Counted from the stretch's first letter, positions 16,907-25,406 are shown. The stretch: DNA of 64,000 nucleotides from Cupriavidus alkaliphilus (GCF_900094595.1 NZ_FMAD01000004.1:496001-560000), one strand, 5' to 3'. Notes: generated from the sequence alone by a model not told the origin. A program made the numbers and translations.

Positions 16907-18260
16907 GCGATCGAGGCACAGCCCTGCTGCACAGGCCTTGCGCCTCGAGGAAATGCCCTGCCGCCAGCGCCAGGCTTTCCCGCCACGGCGGTGCCACGAT
17001 CTGGATGCCCACCGGCAAGCCTTCGCCCACGCAAGGCGCGGCCACCACCGGCAGGCCCGCCAGCGACAACGGCCGCGTCATGTGGCCGGCATCGGCACGT
17101 GGCCGGTAGGTGCGCCCAACACCTTCGACAACATCAGCGCCGATCGGCGTTGCCGCATAGGGCGTCGAAGGAGCCAGCAGCAGGTCGACCTCATCGAACA
17201 GCGCCAGCAACCGCTGTCGCCACGACGACTGGTACCGGCACGCCATGTCATACCAGTCCCGCGGCATGGCCAGCCCGGCCAGGATGCGCTGGCGCACGAA
17301 GGCGCTGTAGCCGCCATGGCGCGTCGAAAAACCCATTGCCTGGTGGTTGCGTCCGACTTCATAGGCGGAGATCACCGAGGCCGCGTTGCGCGCAGCATCC
17401 GCGTCGGGCAGGTCGATGGTGCGCACCGCGCCGAAGGCTGAGGCGACGCGCAGCACGGCGGACTGCACCGCGGGCTCGGCAAAATCGGCAAAGCCTCGGC
17501 CGAGCACGCCGACGCGCAACGTGGTCGGGCGGCCAGGGTGCTGCGCAGCCTCCGGCGCATCAACGCCGAGCATGGCCGCGTAGGCCAGCGCGAGGTCAGC
17601 GGCGCTACCCGCCATCGGTCCGACCGTATCCAGGCTCTGCGCATACGGCACGCATCCCCGCAGCGATAGCCGGCCCGTGGTGGGGCGCAGCCCCCAGATG
17701 CCGCAGAACGCGGCCGGCGCGCGGATCGAGCCATTGGTGTCCGAGCCCAGCCCGAACGGCACCACGCCGGCCGCCACCAGCGCCGCGGTGCCCGCCGACG
17801 AACCGCCGGTGATGCGCGAGGGGTCGAGCGGGTTGCGCACCGGGCCGCCGATCACGTTCTCGCCGGTGGCGCCGCACGCGTATTCGTCCATCGCCGCCAG
17901 CGCGACCGGCACCGCGCCCGCCGCCACCAGCGCCTCGACGGCATCCGCATGGCGCGTGGCCGGCGGCTCCTGCGCGCGCGGCTCGGCCCCGGCCAGGGTG
18001 GCATGGCCACGCACGTCCAGCAGGTTCTTCACCACGAACGGCACGCCGGCAAGCGGCGGCATCGGCTGGCCCCCGCCGCGCCGGCGGTCCAGCGCCGCGG
18101 CCTGTGCCAGCGCGCTGTGCGCCAGCAGCGCCGAGCAGGCGTTGAGCGGCGCGGCGGCTTCGGCGCGCTGCAAGGCGTCGCGCACCAGAGCGGTGGCAGG
18201 CCGCTCGCCGCTGCGCACTTGCGCCGCCATGGCCACCGCGCTCAGGATGTCAGCCGCCAT
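16902..18260 (-). CDS. AtzE-family amidase (amidase signature hydrolase)
   Basis: A 452-aa amidase-signature enzyme with the Ser-cisSer-Lys triad visible: catalytic Lys in PFVVKNLLDV (K78), the Ser pair in ITGGSSAGTA (S154/S155) and the nucleophile in SDTNGSIRAPAAFCG (S178). The opening MAADILSAV.. and the small DUF4089-type gene directly upstream match the AtzE-AtzG pair, in which AtzE hydrolyses 1-carboxybiuret or related amides. The start overlaps the small gene by 11 bp, so the two are translationally coupled. It could also be a glutamyl-tRNA amidotransferase-A paralogue, but no GatB partner is present. Confidence 0.88.
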   Translation of the reverse strand: MAADILSAVAMAAQVRSGERPATALVRDALQRAEAAAPLNACSALLAHSALAQAAALDRRRGGGQPMPPLAGVPFVVKNLLDVRGHATLAGAEPRAQEPPATRHADAVEALVAAGAVPVALAAMDEYACGATGENVIGGPVRNPLDPSRITGGSSAGTAALVAAGVVPFGLGSDTNGSIRAPAAFCGIWGLRPTTGRLSLRGCVPYAQSLDTVGPMAGSAADLALAYAAMLGVDAPEAAQHPGRPTTLRVGVLGRGFADFAEPAVQSAVLRVASAFGAVRTIDLPDADAARNAASVISAYEVGRNHQAMGFSTRHGGYSAFVRQRILAGLAMPRDWYDMACRYQSSWRQRLLALFDEVDLLLAPSTPYAATPIGADVVEGVGRTYRPRADAGHMTRPLSLAGLPVVAAPCVGEGLPVGIQIVAPPWRESLALAAGHFLEAQGLCSRAVPRSL

Positions 18261-18429
18261 GCTGCCCCTCCTCGCGCGCCAGCGCGTCGCGCAGGCCCGC
18301 CACCATCGCCGCCATGCCGGCCAGCAGCGCCGCGGCCTGCTCGCAATCGTGCGGCGCGACCGGCCCCTTCAGGTTGGCCGCGGCTTGCGCGGCCAGGCCG
18401 GCGGGATCGTCGCCATAGCCATTCGCCAT
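18250..18429 (-). CDS. AtzG-like small subunit (DUF4089-type), 59 aa
   Basis: A short open frame, ATG at 18429, encoding 59 residues: it begins MANGYGDDPAGL, has a helical, Ala-rich middle (EQAAALLAGMAAMVAGL) and ends EEGQHGG. Starts 3 bp after the MFS stop and overlaps the amidase start by 11 bp. DUF4089 proteins of this size sit immediately before AtzE-family amidases, and AtzG is known to bind and stabilise AtzE. Assignment rests mainly on size, helix pattern and position. Confidence 0.72.
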   Translation of the reverse strand: MANGYGDDPAGLAAQAAANLKGPVAPHDCEQAAALLAGMAAMVAGLRDALAREEGQHGG

Positions 18430-18432
18430 GGT

Positions 18433-19758
18433 TCAGCTCCGCGATTGCATCAGCTGGCGCGGGATCGCCAGAATCAGCACCGCCGCGGCCAGCATCAGCC
18501 CGGCCAGCGCCAGCACGCCCAGCGAAATGCTGCCGGTGCTCTGCTTGATGCCGCCCATCAGCACCGGGCCGATCAGGCCGGCCAGGCTGGCGGCGCTGTT
18601 GATCATGGCGATGCCGCCGGCCGCGGCGGTGCCGGCCAGCACGCGGCCAGGCAGGCCCCAGAACATCGACAGGGTGGCCATCAGGCCGGAGATGCCGATG
18701 GTCAGGAACACCATCGCCAGCACCGTGTCGTGCGGGAACAGCGTGCTGGCCCACATGCCGACGGCAGCCACCAGCAGCGGCAGCGCGGAATGCAGGCGCC
18801 GCTCGCCGGTGCGCTCGGCATGCGCGGCATTGAGATTCATGACAACGCAGGCCACCGCGTAAGGGATCGCGGTCAGCATGGCGATCTCCAGCGGCGACGA
18901 CATGCCCGTGGACTGGATGATGGTCGGCAGCCAGAACACCAGGCCGTAGTTGCCGATATTGAACAGCAGGCAGATCGCCATCAGCACCCACAGGATCGGC
19001 GACTTCAGCGCGGCGGTAAAGCGGGTGTTCTTCTTCGCGTTCTCGGTGCTGAGCGTGCGGGTGATGGTGGCGGCCTCGGCCGGCGTGAGCCAGGACGCGG
19101 TCTCCGGCGCTTCGGGCAGCATGCGCAACAGCAGCAGGCCCAGCAGGATGGCCGGCAGCGCCTCGATCAGGAACATCCACTGCCAGCCGTCGAGCCCGTG
19201 CAGGGCATGCGTGCCCGACATCAGCGCGCCGGACAACGGCCCGCCCAGCACCATGCCCAGCGGCATTGCCAGGAACAGGATCGACATGATGCGCGACTGG
19301 CGGTCGGCCGGGTACCACTTGTTCAGGTACATCACCGCGGCCGGGAAGAAGCCGGCCTCGGTCACGCCCAGCAGGAAGCGCGCGGCGTAGAACTCCACCG
19401 GCGTGGTCACGAACATGGTGGCGGCCGAGACCAGCCCCCACAAGATCATGATGGCCGCCATGCAGCGGCGCATGCCGAAGCGGTAGATCAGCAGGCTGCA
19501 GGGCACCTGGCACAGCATGTAGCCCCAGAAGAAGATGCCTGCGCCCAGGCCGTAGACCACGTCGCTGAGCCCCAGCGCCTGCTGCATCTGCAGCTTGGCA
19601 AACCCCACGTTGACGCGGTCGAGGTAGCTGAAGAAATAGCACAGCACGATGAACGGCACGATGCGGCGCGTGACCTTGGCGAGCGCCGTGTCGGCGGCGT
19701 CCGGCAGCGCGCCGGCGTGGCCCGGCGCCTGGGGCATGGCTGGCTTGGCCAGGGACAT
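18433..19758 (-). CDS. MFS transporter, anion:cation symporter (ACS) family
   Basis: A 441-aa, 12-helix importer. Start at 19758 is set by a strong ribosome site (GGAGGAGAA). Helix 1 carries VPFIVLCYFFSYLDRVNVGFAKLQM, typical of ACS-family organic anion symporters, followed by FWGYMLCQVPCSLLIYRFG and the long helix-loop RFLLGVTEAGFFPA. Such proteins take up organic acids, ureidoglycolate-like compounds or peptides. First gene of the MFS-AtzG-AtzE unit, so it probably imports the amide substrate. Two copies of the locus operator motif lie 69-113 bp before its start. Confidence 0.92.
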   Translation of the reverse strand: MSLAKPAMPQAPGHAGALPDAADTALAKVTRRIVPFIVLCYFFSYLDRVNVGFAKLQMQQALGLSDVVYGLGAGIFFWGYMLCQVPCSLLIYRFGMRRCMAAIMILWGLVSAATMFVTTPVEFYAARFLLGVTEAGFFPAAVMYLNKWYPADRQSRIMSILFLAMPLGMVLGGPLSGALMSGTHALHGLDGWQWMFLIEALPAILLGLLLLRMLPEAPETASWLTPAEAATITRTLSTENAKKNTRFTAALKSPILWVLMAICLLFNIGNYGLVFWLPTIIQSTGMSSPLEIAMLTAIPYAVACVVMNLNAAHAERTGERRLHSALPLLVAAVGMWASTLFPHDTVLAMVFLTIGISGLMATLSMFWGLPGRVLAGTAAAGGIAMINSAASLAGLIGPVLMGGIKQSTGSISLGVLALAGLMLAAAVLILAIPRQLMQSRS

Positions 19759-19826
19759 GATGGATTCTCCTCCGGTGTACAGGCGCGCGGGGGGCCGGCG
19801 CCAGGAGATGCCATCATAGCCGGCAA

Positions 19827-19871
19827 TGAAACAAACGTTCCAGCATGGTTTACACTGAAACAAACGATATT
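19827..19871. promoter_or_regulatory. Two operator-like sites before the MFS gene
   Basis: TGAAACAAACGTTCCA at 19827-19842 and TGAAACAAACGATATT at 19856-19871, same orientation, starts exactly 29 bp apart (close to three helical turns). The first 12-13 bases match the sites at 16804-16906 near the Bug receptor. This supports co-regulation of the two catabolic units. Part of a 339-bp intergenic region (19759-20097) that otherwise holds the ArsR-type palindromes. Confidence 0.65.
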
Positions 19872-20012
19872 TTCATGGTGGCGGGGAACGGGAACGGCCC
19901 GCCACAACGAAACAGGGCGGCAATACCTGCCGTCCAAGGCCTGCGTGCGTATCGCGCTGCAGGGGACAAAGGCTGGTGCTCGATCTGTAAGCACCGCTGC
20001 CCGGGACGAAAA

Positions 20013-20070
20013 GCAACCATTTGGTTGCGCTTTCCGCGCCGGTCTCCTAACATGCAACCACGGCGTTGCA
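20013..20070. promoter_or_regulatory. Candidate ArsR operator palindromes
   Basis: A perfect palindrome GCAACCA-TT-TGGTTGC (20013-20028) and a second, TGCAAC-N6-GTTGCA (20053-20070), share the GCAAC core and lie 28-85 bp before the SRPBCC start. ArsR-type repressors commonly bind such inverted repeats over their own promoter, and the downstream operon encodes one. Confidence 0.5.
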
Positions 20071-20097
20071 CGCAACGCCTTGCACAGGAGACCGGAC

Positions 20098-20562
20098 ATG
20101 CCCACAGAAACCGACCGCATCGAACGCAGCATCCTGATCGAAGCCCCCGTCGCGCGCGTCTGGCACGCGCTGACCGATGCCGATACCTTCGGCAGCTGGT
20201 TCGGCGTCCGCTTCGACGGCGCCACCTTCGCCCCGGGCGAGCGCGTGGTGGGCAGCATCACCTATCCGGGTTACGAATACCTGAAGTTCGACGTCCACGT
20301 CGAACGCATGGAGCCGGAACGGCTGCTGTCGTGGCGCTGGCATCCGGCGCCGCTGGAGCGCGGGCGCGATTACTCGGACGAGCCGGCCACGCTGGTGGAA
20401 TTCACGCTGCGCGAGGTGGAAGGCGGGACCATGCTGACACTGGTCGAGTCCGGCTTTGACCGGATCCCGCCCGAACGCCGCCAGGAAGCCTTCCGCATCA
20501 ACAGCGGCGGCTGGGACGCGCAGGTCAACAATATCCGCGAGCATGTTGCCGGCACTGCCTGA
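20098..20562 (+). CDS. SRPBCC/AHSA1-domain protein
   Basis: A 154-aa START/Bet v 1-fold protein: ERSILIEAPVARVWHALTDADTFGSWFGV opens the domain and ATLVEFTLREVEGGTMLTLVESGFDRIP closes the sheet, as in AHSA1-like (activator of Hsp90 homologue) proteins. AGGAG seven bases before the ATG fixes the start. It overlaps the downstream ArsR gene by 20 bp; SRPBCC-ArsR pairs are a recurrent bacterial couple in which the repressor controls both. The small-molecule ligand is unknown. Confidence 0.9.
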   Translation: MPTETDRIERSILIEAPVARVWHALTDADTFGSWFGVRFDGATFAPGERVVGSITYPGYEYLKFDVHVERMEPERLLSWRWHPAPLERGRDYSDEPATLVEFTLREVEGGTMLTLVESGFDRIPPERRQEAFRINSGGWDAQVNNIREHVAGTA

Positions 20563-20902
20563 GGCGCTGCCGGACGCGCAGGGGCTGCGGCAGTCGGCCA
20601 CGGTGTTTGCCGCGCTTGGCGACGAAACCCGGCTGCGGCTGGTGGCGGCGCTGTGCGCCGGCGGCGCGATGTCGATCGCGCAACTGACGGCGGGCAGTGC
20701 GATGACGCGGCAGGCGGTGACCAAGCACCTGCAGGTGCTGGCGCAGGCCGGGCTGGTGCACGACAGCCGCGCCGGACGCGAGCGCCTGTGGCAGTTCGAG
20801 CCCGGCCAGCTCGATGCCGCGCGCCGGTCGCTGGAAGCGATCGGGCGGCAGTGGGAGTTTGCGCTGGGCAAGCTGAAGCTGGCGGTGGAGGGCGAGCATT
20901 AG
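20543..20902 (+). CDS. ArsR-family transcriptional repressor
   Basis: A 119-aa winged-helix regulator: VFAALGDETRLRLVAALCAGGAMSIAQLT is the opening of the domain, and AMTRQAVTKHLQVLAQAGLVHDSRAGRERLWQ contains the recognition helix and wing. No Cys metal site (the ELCVCDL motif of metal sensors) is present, so it is of the non-metal class found with SRPBCC proteins. Start at 20543 lies inside the preceding gene, consistent with coupling; the upstream ribosome site is weak. It probably represses its own operon through the palindromes at 20013-20070. Confidence 0.92.
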   Translation: MLPALPEALPDAQGLRQSATVFAALGDETRLRLVAALCAGGAMSIAQLTAGSAMTRQAVTKHLQVLAQAGLVHDSRAGRERLWQFEPGQLDAARRSLEAIGRQWEFALGKLKLAVEGEH

Positions 20903-20923
20903 CCGGTTGGCTCCCTCGCCCGC

Positions 20924-20995
20924 TTGCTCCCTCTCCCGCTTGTGGATGCTCCCACCCTCTCCCCAACCCTCTCCCTCAAGCGGGAGAGGGAGCAA
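20924..20995. repeat. Intergenic hairpin repeat with 18-bp arms
   Basis: Arms TTGCTCCCTCTCCCGCTT (20924-20941) and its exact reverse complement (20978-20995) flank a 36-base C/T-rich loop. It shares the CCCTCTCCCGC core with the elements at 12688-12806 and 25383-25406. It lies between arsR and the exporter operon and could terminate the former. Confidence 0.75.
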
Positions 20996-21090
20996 ACAAG
21001 CGTCGTTTCGCTGCCTCGCCGGTCACGTGGTCCCTCGCATCACCGCTATACTGACAGCCCCCCGCCCATTCCAGCGAAAGGAAGCGCGCA

Positions 21091-22305
21091 GTGGCTGACC
21101 ACGACCTGTCCAGGCTCAAGATCGACCGGCAAGCCGCCGCGTCCGGCGTCCATATCCGCCCGCGGCGCCGATGGTTGCGCTACGCGGCCGTCGCGGTGGT
21201 GCTGCTGGCGCTGGCCGGCATTGCCATCCGGCTGGCCGGCCCGCGGCCGGTGCAGACCGCCACCGTTACCTCCGCCTACCCCACGCAGAACTTCACGCTG
21301 CTGAACGCCACCGGCTATGTCGTGCCGCAGCGCAAGGCGGCGGTCGCGTCGAAGGCGCAGGGCCGGCTGGAATGGCTGGGCGTGCTCGAAGGCTCGCGCG
21401 TGAAGAAGGACGAGGTGATCGCGCGGCTGGAAAGCAAGGACGTGGCCGCGTCGTTCGCGCAGGCGCAGGCGCAGGTCCAGGTGGCGCAGGCCAACCTGGC
21501 GCTGCAGCAGGCCGAGCTGAAGGACGCCGAGGTGAACCTGCGCCGCTCCAGGGTGCTGATCGTGCCGAACGCGATCTCGCGCACACAGTACGACGCCGAC
21601 GTGGCGCGCTTCGACAAGGCACGGGCGTCGGTGAACAGTTCGCGCGCCTCGGTGGCGTCGGCGCGGGCCAATGCGCGCGCGGCCGAGGTCGCGGTCGAGC
21701 AGACCGTGGTGCGCGCGCCGTTCGACGGCGTGGTACTGGTCAAGCATGCCAACGTGGGCGACAACATCACGCCCTTCTCGGCCGCGGCCGACACCAAGGG
21801 CGCCATCGTCACCATCGCCGACATGGAAACGCTGGAGGTCGAAGCCGATGTCGCCGAAGCCAATATCGCCAGGATCCGCGTCGACCAGCCCTGCGAGCTG
21901 CTGCTCGACGCCCTGCCCGGCCTGCGCCTGGCCGGGCAGGTCTCGCGCATCGTGCCGACGGTGGACCGCTCCAAGGCCACCGTGCTGGTCAAGGTGCGCT
22001 TCGTCGACCGCGATGCGCGCGTGCTGCCGGACATGAGCGCCAAGATTGCCTTCCTGTCGCGCGCGGCCACCGCGCAGGACCGCCAGCCAGTGGTTGCGGT
22101 GCAGCCGGCCGCGATCGCCACGCGCGACGGCCGCCAGGTGGTCTACGTGGTCAGGGACGGCAAGGCGCACGAGATGACGGTCAAGACCGGCGACAAGCTG
22201 GGCGAGCTGGTCGCCGTACAGGGCGTCAAGCCTGGCGACGTGGTGGTGCTGTCGCCAGGCGACCAGATCGGCGACGGCAGCCGCGTCAGCACCGTCAAGC
22301 CATGA
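21091..22305 (+). CDS. Periplasmic adaptor (HlyD/MacA-like membrane fusion protein)
   Basis: A 404-aa adaptor of an ABC exporter. GTG start with AAAGGAAG upstream. One N-terminal anchor helix (about 31-48), a lipoyl half-motif (GRLEWLGVLEGSRVKKDEVIARLE), a coiled-coil hairpin rich in A/Q/R (about 110-205), the second lipoyl half (VVRAPFDGVVLVKHANVGDNI), then beta-barrel and membrane-proximal domains. First gene of a four-gene unit with 10-15 bp spacing to the ATPase and permeases. An outer-membrane TolC-type partner is not encoded in the unit. Confidence 0.92.
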   Translation: MADHDLSRLKIDRQAAASGVHIRPRRRWLRYAAVAVVLLALAGIAIRLAGPRPVQTATVTSAYPTQNFTLLNATGYVVPQRKAAVASKAQGRLEWLGVLEGSRVKKDEVIARLESKDVAASFAQAQAQVQVAQANLALQQAELKDAEVNLRRSRVLIVPNAISRTQYDADVARFDKARASVNSSRASVASARANARAAEVAVEQTVVRAPFDGVVLVKHANVGDNITPFSAAADTKGAIVTIADMETLEVEADVAEANIARIRVDQPCELLLDALPGLRLAGQVSRIVPTVDRSKATVLVKVRFVDRDARVLPDMSAKIAFLSRAATAQDRQPVVAVQPAAIATRDGRQVVYVVRDGKAHEMTVKTGDKLGELVAVQGVKPGDVVVLSPGDQIGDGSRVSTVKP

Positions 22306-22315
22306 GGAGGGCCGC

Positions 22316-23008
22316 ATGAGCGCCGCCCCGCTGGTGCAGATCGACCACGTTGCCAAGTCGTACCGGCGCGGCGTGCAGACCGTGCCGGTGCTGACCGATA
22401 TCTCGCTGGAAATCGGCGAAGGCGACTTTGTCGCGCTGATGGGGCCGTCCGGCTCCGGCAAGAGCACGTTGCTGAACCTGATTGCCGGCATCGACCGGCC
22501 GGACCGCGGCACGCTGCGTGTCGCCGGGCTGGATATCACGCAACTGCCCGAAGCGGCATTGGCCGACTGGCGCGCCGCCAATGTCGGCTTTATCTTCCAG
22601 TTCTACAACCTGATGCCGGTGCTGACCGCATTCGAGAACGTCGAGCTGCCGCTAATGCTGACGCGCCTGCCGCGCGCGGAGCGGCGCGCGCGCGTGGAAC
22701 TGGTGCTGGACATGGTCAACCTGGCCGACCGCATGAGCCACTATCCGTCGGAGTTGTCGGGCGGCCAGCAGCAGCGCGTGGCGATCGCGCGCGCGCTGAT
22801 CACCGACCCCGCGCTGATCGTCGCCGACGAGCCTACCGGCGACCTCGACCGCACCTCGGCGGCCGAGATCCTGGCGATGATGCAGCGGCTCAATGCCGAT
22901 GCCGGCAAGACCATCATCATGGTCACGCACGACGCGCACGCCGCCGCCGCGGCCGGCTCGCTGGTGCACCTGGAGAAAGGGGAGCTGATCCGTGGCGAGC
23001 CGGCGTAG
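22316..23008 (+). CDS. ABC transporter ATP-binding protein (MacB/LolD family)
   Basis: A 230-aa ATPase: Walker A GPSGSGKST near residue 42, LSGGQQQRVAIARAL signature near 145, Walker B LIVADEPTGDLD near 167, H-loop VTHD. The FYNLMPVLTAFENVELPL Q-loop region is typical of MacB/LolD ATPases that drive mechanotransmission-type (FtsX) permeases. Starts 10 bp after the adaptor gene with AGGAGGG as ribosome site, and is followed 12 bp later by the first permease. Confidence 0.95.
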   Translation: MSAAPLVQIDHVAKSYRRGVQTVPVLTDISLEIGEGDFVALMGPSGSGKSTLLNLIAGIDRPDRGTLRVAGLDITQLPEAALADWRAANVGFIFQFYNLMPVLTAFENVELPLMLTRLPRAERRARVELVLDMVNLADRMSHYPSELSGGQQQRVAIARALITDPALIVADEPTGDLDRTSAAEILAMMQRLNADAGKTIIMVTHDAHAAAAAGSLVHLEKGELIRGEPA

Positions 23009-23020
23009 CCTCCATTCACC

Positions 23021-24175
23021 ATGTACGCGCTCAAGCTGATCGCCCGCAATGCGCTGCGGCACAAGCTGCGCACCACGCTGACGGTGTTCGGGCTGGTGAT
23101 CGCGGTGCTGGCGTTCGGGCTGCTGCAGACCGTGATCGACGCCTGGTATGCCGGCGCCTCGGCCGCCTCCAGCGCGCGGCTGGTCACGCGCAATGCCATC
23201 TCGCTGGTGTTTCCGCTGCCGCTCAGCTACGAAAGCCGCATCAAAGGGATCGACGGCGTGACGATGGTGGCGCGCTCCAACTGGTTCGGCGGGGTCTATC
23301 GCGATCCCAAGAATTTCTTCGCGCAGTTCGCGGTCTCCGACAACTACCTCGACCTCTACCCTGAATTCATCGTCCCGGACGCGCAGCGCGCCGACTACCA
23401 GCGCGACCGCAAGGGCGCGCTGGTGGGACGCCAGCTGGCCGACCAGTTCGGCTTCAAAATCGGCGACGTGATCCCCATCAAGGGCACCATCTACCCCGGC
23501 ACCTGGGAATTCGTGGTGCGCGGCATCATGGACGGGCGCGACGAGAGCACCATCACACGCCAGATGGTGTTCCACTGGGAATACCTGAACGAGACCGTGC
23601 GCAAGCGCACTCCGCGCCAGGCCGACCAGGTCGGCGTCTATATATTGGGCGTCGGCAACCCCGACAACACCGCGGCGATCTCGCGCCAGGTCGACGGCGT
23701 GTTCCGCAACTCGCTGGCCGAAACCCTGACCGAAACCGAACAGGCCTTCCAGCTCGGCTTTGTCGCGATGTCCAACCAGATCATCGCGGCGATCCGCGTG
23801 GTGTCGTACGTGGTGATCGTGATCATCATGGCGGTGATGGCCAATGCCATGGCGATGAGCGCGCGCGAGCGCACCGTGGAATACGCCACGCTCAAGGCGC
23901 TGGGCTTCGGCCCCGGCTTCCTGGCGCTGCTGGTATTTGGCGAATCGCTGGCCCTGTGCGTGGCCGGCGGCGCGCTCGGCATGCTGGCCACGCCGCCGGT
24001 GGCCGCCGCCTTCAAGCAGGCGGTGGGCGGCGTGTTCCCGGTGTTCACGGTATCGCCCCAGACCATGCAGTTGCAGGCGGCGTGCGCGCTGGCGGTGGGC
24101 ATCTTTGCCGGCATCGTGCCGGCGGTGCAGGCGGCGCGCGTGCGCATCGTCGAGGGCCTGCGGGCCATCGGCTAG
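23021..24175 (+). CDS. ABC transporter permease, MacB/FtsX-like
   Basis: A 384-aa permease with the type VII topology: helix 1 (LRTTLTVFGLVIAVLAFGLLQTVI), a large periplasmic domain (about 45-255), then three C-terminal helices (VVSYVVIVIIMAVMANAMAM, FLALLVFGESLALCVAGGALGML, LQAACALAVGIFAGIVPAVQAA). The cytoplasmic motif ERTVEYATLKALGF is the FtsX-family coupling loop. It differs enough from the next permease to suggest a heterodimer. Likely moves a lipid, peptide or hydrophobic compound across the envelope. Confidence 0.93.
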   Translation: MYALKLIARNALRHKLRTTLTVFGLVIAVLAFGLLQTVIDAWYAGASAASSARLVTRNAISLVFPLPLSYESRIKGIDGVTMVARSNWFGGVYRDPKNFFAQFAVSDNYLDLYPEFIVPDAQRADYQRDRKGALVGRQLADQFGFKIGDVIPIKGTIYPGTWEFVVRGIMDGRDESTITRQMVFHWEYLNETVRKRTPRQADQVGVYILGVGNPDNTAAISRQVDGVFRNSLAETLTETEQAFQLGFVAMSNQIIAAIRVVSYVVIVIIMAVMANAMAMSARERTVEYATLKALGFGPGFLALLVFGESLALCVAGGALGMLATPPVAAAFKQAVGGVFPVFTVSPQTMQLQAACALAVGIFAGIVPAVQAARVRIVEGLRAIG

Positions 24176-24190
24176 CGCGAGGGGACCGCC

Positions 24191-25357
24191 ATGGCCATCC
24201 CGCTGACCTATATCGCGCGCAACCTGTGGGCCCGCCGCCTGACCACCGCGCTCACCGCGGCCGGCCTGGCGCTGGTGGTGTTCGTCTTCGCCACCATGCT
24301 GATGCTCGACGCCGGCCTGAAGAAGACCCTGGTCACCACTGGCGAACACGACAACGTGGTGGTGATCCGCAAGGGCGCCGAGACCGAGATCCAGAGCGCG
24401 GTCAACCGCGACCAGGCGAGCATCATCGAGATGCACCCCGCCGTGGCCATGAGCGGCGCCGGCCGGCCGCTGGCGTCGCGCGAGGCCGTGGTGCTGATCT
24501 CGCTGACCAAGGCCAGCACCGGCCAGCCGTCCAACGTGGTGATCCGCGGCATCTCGCCGCCCGGCATGGACCTGCGCCCGCAGGTGCGGCTGGTGGCCGG
24601 GCGCATGTTCCGGCCGGGCTCGTCCGAGATCATCGTCGGCAGCAGCATCGCCGGCGGCTTTGCCGGCGTGCAGCTCGGCGAGCACCTGCGCTTTGCGCAA
24701 CGCGACTGGACCGTGGTCGGCCACTTCGACGCCGGCGGCAGCGGCTTTGACTCCGAGATCTGGGGCGACGTGGACCAGCTGATGCAATCGTTCCGGCGCA
24801 ATTCGTATTCGTCGATGGTGGTCAGGCTGGCCGATTCCGCGCTGTTCGAGCGCTTTCGCGCCGATCTCGACGTCGATCCGCGCCTTGCCGACGAGGCCAA
24901 GCGCGAGCAGGCGTTTTACAGCGACCAGTCCAAGGCCCTGTCCGGCTTTATCAATATCCTGGGCTTCACGCTCTCTACCATCTTCTCGGTCGCGGCAATG
25001 ATCGGCGCCATGATCACCATGTACGCCTCGGTGGCCAACCGCGTGGCGGAGATCGGCACGCTGCGCGCGCTCGGATTCCAGCGCGCCAGCGTGCTGGCCG
25101 CGTTCCTGGCCGAAGCGGCGCTGCTGGGCCTGGTCGGCGGCGCCGCGGGCCTGGCGTGCGCGGCGCTGATGCAGTTTGCCTCGTTCTCGACCACCAACTT
25201 CCAGACCTTCGCCGACCTGTCGTTCCGCTTTATCCTGACCCCGGCCATTGCGCTGCAGACCCTGGCGTTCTCGATGGCAATGGGGCTGGTGGGGGGATTC
25301 CTGCCGGCGGTGCGGGCGGCGCGGATGAATATCGTGGACGCGCTGCGGGCGCGTTGA
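24191..25357 (+). CDS. ABC transporter permease, MacB/FtsX-like (second subunit)
   Basis: A 388-aa paralogue of the preceding permease: N-terminal helix TTALTAAGLALVVFVFATMLML, a periplasmic domain (about 45-265), and C-terminal helices with NRVAEIGTLRALGFQRASVLAAFLAEAALLGLVGG, the FtsX coupling region. Starts 15 bp after its partner with a GAGGGGA ribosome site. Last gene of the exporter unit; a strong CCCTCTCCCC hairpin follows 25 bp after the stop. Confidence 0.93.
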   Translation: MAIPLTYIARNLWARRLTTALTAAGLALVVFVFATMLMLDAGLKKTLVTTGEHDNVVVIRKGAETEIQSAVNRDQASIIEMHPAVAMSGAGRPLASREAVVLISLTKASTGQPSNVVIRGISPPGMDLRPQVRLVAGRMFRPGSSEIIVGSSIAGGFAGVQLGEHLRFAQRDWTVVGHFDAGGSGFDSEIWGDVDQLMQSFRRNSYSSMVVRLADSALFERFRADLDVDPRLADEAKREQAFYSDQSKALSGFINILGFTLSTIFSVAAMIGAMITMYASVANRVAEIGTLRALGFQRASVLAAFLAEAALLGLVGGAAGLACAALMQFASFSTTNFQTFADLSFRFILTPAIALQTLAFSMAMGLVGGFLPAVRAARMNIVDALRAR

Positions 25358-25382
25358 GGCGACGTCTCCCGCTGGTTTGCTC

Positions 25383-25406
25383 CCCTCTCCCCATGAGGGG
25401 AGAGGG
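25383..25406. repeat. Intergenic hairpin after exporter operon
   Basis: CCCTCTCCCC-ATGA-GGGGAGAGGG, perfect 10-bp arms, 25 bp past the permease stop. Same CCCTCTCCC core as the other intergenic repeats. Probable transcription attenuator or 3' end of the exporter mRNA; no T-run. Confidence 0.65.

Noticed and set aside
22652..24787. A 711-codon open frame antisense to the exporter operon
   Set aside because: His/Asp/Gln-rich shadow; the plus-strand frames have full ABC transporter motifs.
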